Source: Smittium mucronatum
Lineage: Eukaryota > Kickxellomycota > Harpellomycetes > Harpellales > Legeriomycetaceae
Assembly: GCA_001953115.1 (NCBI GenBank)
Contig: LSSL01002297.1
Span: forward strand, 1 to 11,745
Direction: 5' to 3'
DNA: 11,745 bases
Position numbers and translations under genes: made by a program. This document shows, one piece after another, positions 8,917 to 11,745 of this stretch. Within the stretch, counting starts at the first letter, position 1, and each line of letters opens with the position of its first letter. The notes beneath the pieces are model-generated. The model saw only the letters and a list, made by a program, of their open reading frames with translations, ran no database searches and was not told the origin of the DNA.

Positions 8917-9409
8917 ATTTTTGTATATTATTTAACTGATAATGAATATATTAATTATTGTTACTATATAAAAATAATGTTTCTATAATAAAAAAATATC
9001 AAAACCTCATAAAAAATTATTTTTAAATATTGATTGCATAAAATATTTAGAGGTATTATTAATATATAAAACTCAAAAAAAAAAAGACATGGGATATTTA
9101 AAAATAAAATATTGAAATTATTTAGTGTATACAAAAAGAATATGGGCTTAATTAAATATCAAAAAATCATATATATCACAAATTATAGTCCAAAAAATAT
9201 GTATAAATGTTTCTAATATGCGTATATACCCTTAATTTCGCTTCTAGATTCTAAAATAAAAAAAGTCATATAAAATATTTCAGTTGATTTAAGAAAATTT
9301 TAATATAAATATAAATATCCTTACAAATAATCTTTTTATAATAATAATAATTTAATTTAGAACTAACAACCAAAATTCCAATTTTTATAAATTTTTATAA
9401 AAAATCATT

Positions 9410-9430
9410 TTACCAAATTTCATTTGGTAA
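9410..9430. other. Perfect 9-bp hairpin
   Basis: TTACCAAAT pairs with ATTTGGTAA around a three-base loop (TTC). No gene context suggests a role. Confidence 0.6.
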
Positions 9431-11052
9431 TATTTGTAGAAATGTAATATAAAAAAAGCTCTCAAAGAATAAAAAATAATTATTGAAAAATAAATACGCA
9501 GAAACTAAATAATAAATATATTTAAAATAATTTTACAATATATTTATATTAAATCACAAGTGCCACTAGCATAATATTTGAAGATCTAAAAAAATATCCA
9601 CAATATTAAAGAAAATCAAATTTGACGACTATTTGGGTTTAGTTATGTAGTATAAAATTGTAAATTTCTATGGGGAAGTAGCTATTATCTATGAAATATC
9701 ATACTGATTCCTTAAAAAAAAAGGAAAATAATTCTTTTGCTATAATATTCCTAAAAATAAAAACATCTAGCGACTTTAGTTAAACCAAATATAAAATGGG
9801 TTGAAATTTCAATAAGAATTAAACATATTTCATGATGCAAGATAATTTTTAGAAATATATTTGATTATTAAATACTTCTATACTAATGTTTAATCATTAT
9901 AATTTTTTTTTATTTAGAAACTAAAAATAAAAATAAAAATAAATTTAAAGTAAAACTCAAAATGATTCAATTTTTAAATTTTTAATATAGCATCAAGTTT
10001 ATTTTTAATAACTTTAAATTTAATAAAAATCGATATCTATATAGATTTTAAGAGATTAGGATCATTTATTTAGTTATTTAAATGAAATTTACTGCTTTTA
10101 AAATCTAAAAAGTATATATCGATAAAAAATACATGGAAAATTGGTTGTATCTTTCTTATAAAGTTGTGACTTGTGTGAATTTCAAAAAAATATAAATTAA
10201 TTTTTAGCAATAAATGATAAAAGTCATTTTATGAAAGATATATACAAGAAGTAAATACTATATCCTTCCTCTCAATGAAATTTTCCTAATAAATCTTTAT
10301 AATAATTTGTTAAAAAAAAATAAAAGATTTATGATAAGATTTTCATCAAAATAAATATATTTATTTTTAAATTTAATGTTTATATCATCAAAAATTAATA
10401 AAATTTATGTTAAAAACATTTTCTATGTTTAAAAAAATATATAAAAAAAAATTGTGATTCTATAACCACAGATAATATAAAAAAAATTATATGCTGGAAA
10501 AAAGAATACCCATAAATTTAATTAGGCTATAAATGTCACAAGTAGTATACAAATTTTATTTACCAATTTCAATTTATAATTAAGTGATTTATATTTTAAT
10601 GAAGAAATGTTGTAATAAATTTTATTAGATAATATTTCAAACGATGCTTTATCTATTTTGCAATAAGTTCAATAAATTGGTTATCCTAGTTCATGTAAAC
10701 AGCTATGTTTAATATAATTTAGAAGTGTTTAATTTAGAACATACATTTTCAGGAAAATTAAATTTCATATTATTTTACCTAATTATTTAACATATAACCT
10801 AAAAAAATCAAAAATTTTGTTCCAATAAATTTAGCTAGTTTTTTAAAAAAAAAATTATTTGAAAAATTTTTAAAATAAAGAAAATATTAGCGAATAAAAA
10901 TTGGGTTTTATTTAATTTAGATCATACTTTTTTGAAGAGTTGAAAAATACCATATCAAATCCATTTATTTATGGCCCAATATATACATGTTTATTGGCAG
11001 TTGGAGTATATCCCCAGTTCTTAATGGATATTTTTCATTGAGAAACAACTCC

Positions 11053-11154
11053 TCAATTGGATAATAATCGGATATACTTGTCGAATTCTGATTGAATCCG
11101 TCTAAGTTTGATTTTTCCTATTACAAAGTTAATGCTTCCGTGACATACAATATG
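11053..11154 (-). pseudogene. LINE protein, post-polymerase segment (IQSEFDKYIRL)
   Basis: The minus strand is open from 11154 to a TGA at 11053-11055. It includes SINFVIGKIKLRRIQSEFDK and then YIRLLSN. The second part aligns with SPIQAEIDKAIRLVAN at the left edge of the window, with 9 of 16 residues identical. After the TGA the homologous frame moves by one base, giving Met at 11038 and ELGI at 11009-11020, with one TAA in between. This shows both termini of the window carry the same protein family, but as separate and divergent copies. Confidence 0.75.
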
Positions 11155-11333
11155 CTAAGGTGAAACTTTAAATATTTATTTACATTAAAAATAAATTCAT
11201 TTCAGGAATCTAAAGTGATTGATATGCTATATACTGTATTACAGACATATAATTTTTTTTCGAAAATTCCAAGAAGTCACATTTACTATTTATATATATA
11301 CCAGTTATGTGTAGCATTCGCTATTAATGATAT

Positions 11334-11537
11334 TTAGGTCGTAAAATAGAAAATTAAAATATATGTATCTGTATCTGTATCTGTATCTGTATCTGTATCT
11401 GTATCTGTATCTGTATCTGTATCTGTATCTGTATCTGTATCTGTAATATTAATTAAAACTCTCTTGTTTACATTTACGGAACTTTCTGATCCATTCTGCA
11501 AATCAGTAATTTTATTCAGTTCCGATTGCTTATCGGC
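11334..11537 (-). pseudogene. LINE reverse transcriptase, block after YADD, running into a Thr-Asp repeat
   Basis: A frame without Met is open from 11537 to the TAA at 11334-11336. It starts ADKQSELNKITDLQNGS and includes VNVNK at 11463-11477, matching the ...L..L..W......VN..K segment that follows the active site in LINE reverse transcriptases. The frame then passes through the hexanucleotide array, read as 13 Thr-Asp pairs, and ends in YILIFYFTT. The repeat has no counterpart in the family and was probably added after the element died. The frame remains open only because the unit is six bases. Confidence 0.7.
11365..11445. repeat. Hexanucleotide microsatellite (GTATCT)13.5
   Basis: Thirteen perfect copies of GTATCT run 11365-11442, followed by the partial copy GTA. 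There are no interruptions. It is not a telomere repeat I recognise. Perfect arrays of this length are usually young and variable in copy number. Confidence 0.97.
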
Positions 11538-11635
11538 CTATGAACGGACTTTAAAACAATTTCATCAGCATAAATTTGTTTAGATATTCTAAAGGTGATT
11601 TCGGGATAAATAGTATTTGAAAATTCTTGAAATTG

Positions 11636-11656
11636 TATTTGATTAAGAATCAAATA
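11636..11656. other. Perfect 9-bp hairpin inside the LINE relic
   Basis: TATTTGATT pairs with AATCAAATA around AAG. It overlaps the region just after motif B. Together with the stem at 11670-11692 it makes two hairpins in the relic, most likely incidental. Confidence 0.5.
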
Positions 11657-11678
11657 GTATTGGTGATGCTGGGCAGCC
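11649..11678 (-). pseudogene. Reverse transcriptase motif B (GCPASPILFD)
   Basis: The ten residues GCPASPILFD are read directly and match the conserved (Q)GCPxSPxLF box of LINE reverse transcriptases, part of the substrate-binding region of the palm. A TAA lies three codons upstream and another (11643-11645) two codons downstream, so the box is stranded in a broken frame. An 8-bp perfect hairpin (TGGGCAGC / GCTGCCCA, 11670-11692) overlaps it. Confidence 0.85.
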
Positions 11679-11745
11679 TTTTTAGCTGCCCACATAGGTG
11701 TTCACTAGGTTTAGAGACATCATTTTCAATCCTAACAGCTATTTT
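11650..11745 (-). pseudogene. LINE reverse transcriptase, segment before motif B (frame 1 of the relic)
   Basis: The minus strand is open from the window edge to a TGA at 11650-11652. The first part, VRIENDVSKPSEHLCG, has the character of the stretch just before the GCP motif of LINE reverse transcriptases (V..P....GV.QG). After about 11,684 the proper continuation lies one frame over, and the likely slip is in the run of five A on the minus strand near 11680-11684. It is recognised mainly through its position before GCPASPILFD. Confidence 0.65.

Larger units (their letters stand above)
8523..10925. other. AT-rich region without a recognisable gene
   Basis: About 2.4 kb is the most AT-rich part of the window, with stops in all frames. 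It holds several perfect small hairpins and palindromes (listed) and a run of AAAAAT units at about 9923-9941. No gene or RNA is recognisable. Confidence 0.65.
11516..11695 (-). pseudogene. LINE reverse transcriptase, catalytic YADD block changed to YADE
   Basis: This 59-codon frame begins at a Met codon that is not a real start: its first third is an out-of-frame reading of the motif B region. The true signal is its second half, SNTIYPEITFRISKQ then IYADEIVLKS. The core corresponds to the active-site YADD of reverse transcriptase, whose two Asp bind the catalytic metals. The second Asp is Glu here (codons at 11561-11572), which should impair or abolish activity. The frame ends at a TGA (11516-11518), and the expected continuation is found one frame away. 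Confidence 0.75.
10926..11745 (-). mobile_element. Decayed non-LTR (LINE) retrotransposon, reverse transcriptase region
   Basis: Read from the right edge on the minus strand, protein blocks typical of a LINE reverse transcriptase appear in the correct order but in different frames: a block before motif B, GCPASPILFD, YADE, ELNKITDL...VNVNK, IQSEFDKYIRL and ELGI. Frame changes, in-frame stops and an inserted microsatellite show it is dead. The last two blocks align with the left-end element: the distance from the DK lysine to the Glu of ELGI is 60 nt there and 59 nt here. Similarity fades at about 10,930, near a possible weak match to the left TWIADL segment. The 5' part lies beyond the right edge. 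Confidence 0.85.

Noticed and set aside
903..10925. Mitochondrial or plastid DNA because of the high AT content
   Set aside because: No organellar genes, tRNAs or rRNAs are seen, and LINE remnants bound the region on both sides.
11365..11445. Telomeric repeat or CRISPR array
   Set aside because: The unit GTATCT is not a telomere motif known to me, and the array is internal. There are no spacers between units, so it is a simple microsatellite.
11670..11692. GC-rich perfect hairpin as a bacterial-type terminator
   Set aside because: It lies inside the codons for the reverse transcriptase motif B region and no gene ends there. The symmetry is best taken as incidental.

Overview
The window looks like AT-rich, gene-poor eukaryotic nuclear DNA. 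Two decayed non-LTR retrotransposon (LINE) fragments sit at its ends, with about 10 kb of very AT-rich sequence between them. There are no bacterial gene clusters, no operon-like spacing, and no tRNA or rRNA gene that I can recognise. The style (GC-richer LINE debris in an AT-rich background full of stops) would fit a microsporidian with an expanded genome, or another AT-rich protist, fungus or invertebrate. That assignment is inference from composition and general resemblance only.

Left end (1 to about 905, + strand). An open frame enters from the left edge and stops at 710-712. It is the C-terminal part of a LINE reverse-transcriptase protein: the region after the polymerase core plus a CCHC-like zinc motif whose last cysteine is serine. 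Near its end an 8-G run (685-692) probably marks a one-base frameshift, because the next frame continues as plausible protein to a stop at 750-752. The same frame then stays open to 900-902 and encodes a zinc-finger-like motif, C-x2-C-x12-C-x3-C. This is either the start of a second element or the tail of the same one. GC content falls abruptly at about 905.

Middle (about 905 to 10,930). No convincing gene. It contains a long inverted repeat (about 4050-4735, arm core about 90% identical), a perfect 44-bp tandem duplication (8427-8522), several perfect small hairpins and palindromes, and a few less AT-rich islands (around 1045-1158, 1340-1500, 2895-3192, 5100-5210 and 5640-5830) that may be worn gene or transposon debris.

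Right end (about 10,930-11,745, - strand). A badly decayed LINE reverse transcriptase enters from the right edge. Across several frames it shows GCPASPILFD (RT motif B region), YADE in place of the catalytic YADD, an ELNKITDL...VNVNK block, and then IQSEFDKYIRL and ELGI blocks that align with the left element. A perfect (GTATCT)13 hexanucleotide array lies inside it. The two LINE remnants therefore converge, with both 3' ends pointing into the AT-rich interval. They share a recognisable protein segment but differ strongly in nucleotide sequence and state of decay.

No genes here work together as a system. The content is retrotransposon remains plus non-coding repeat structure. The inverted repeat and the frame-preserving microsatellite are the most distinctive items.
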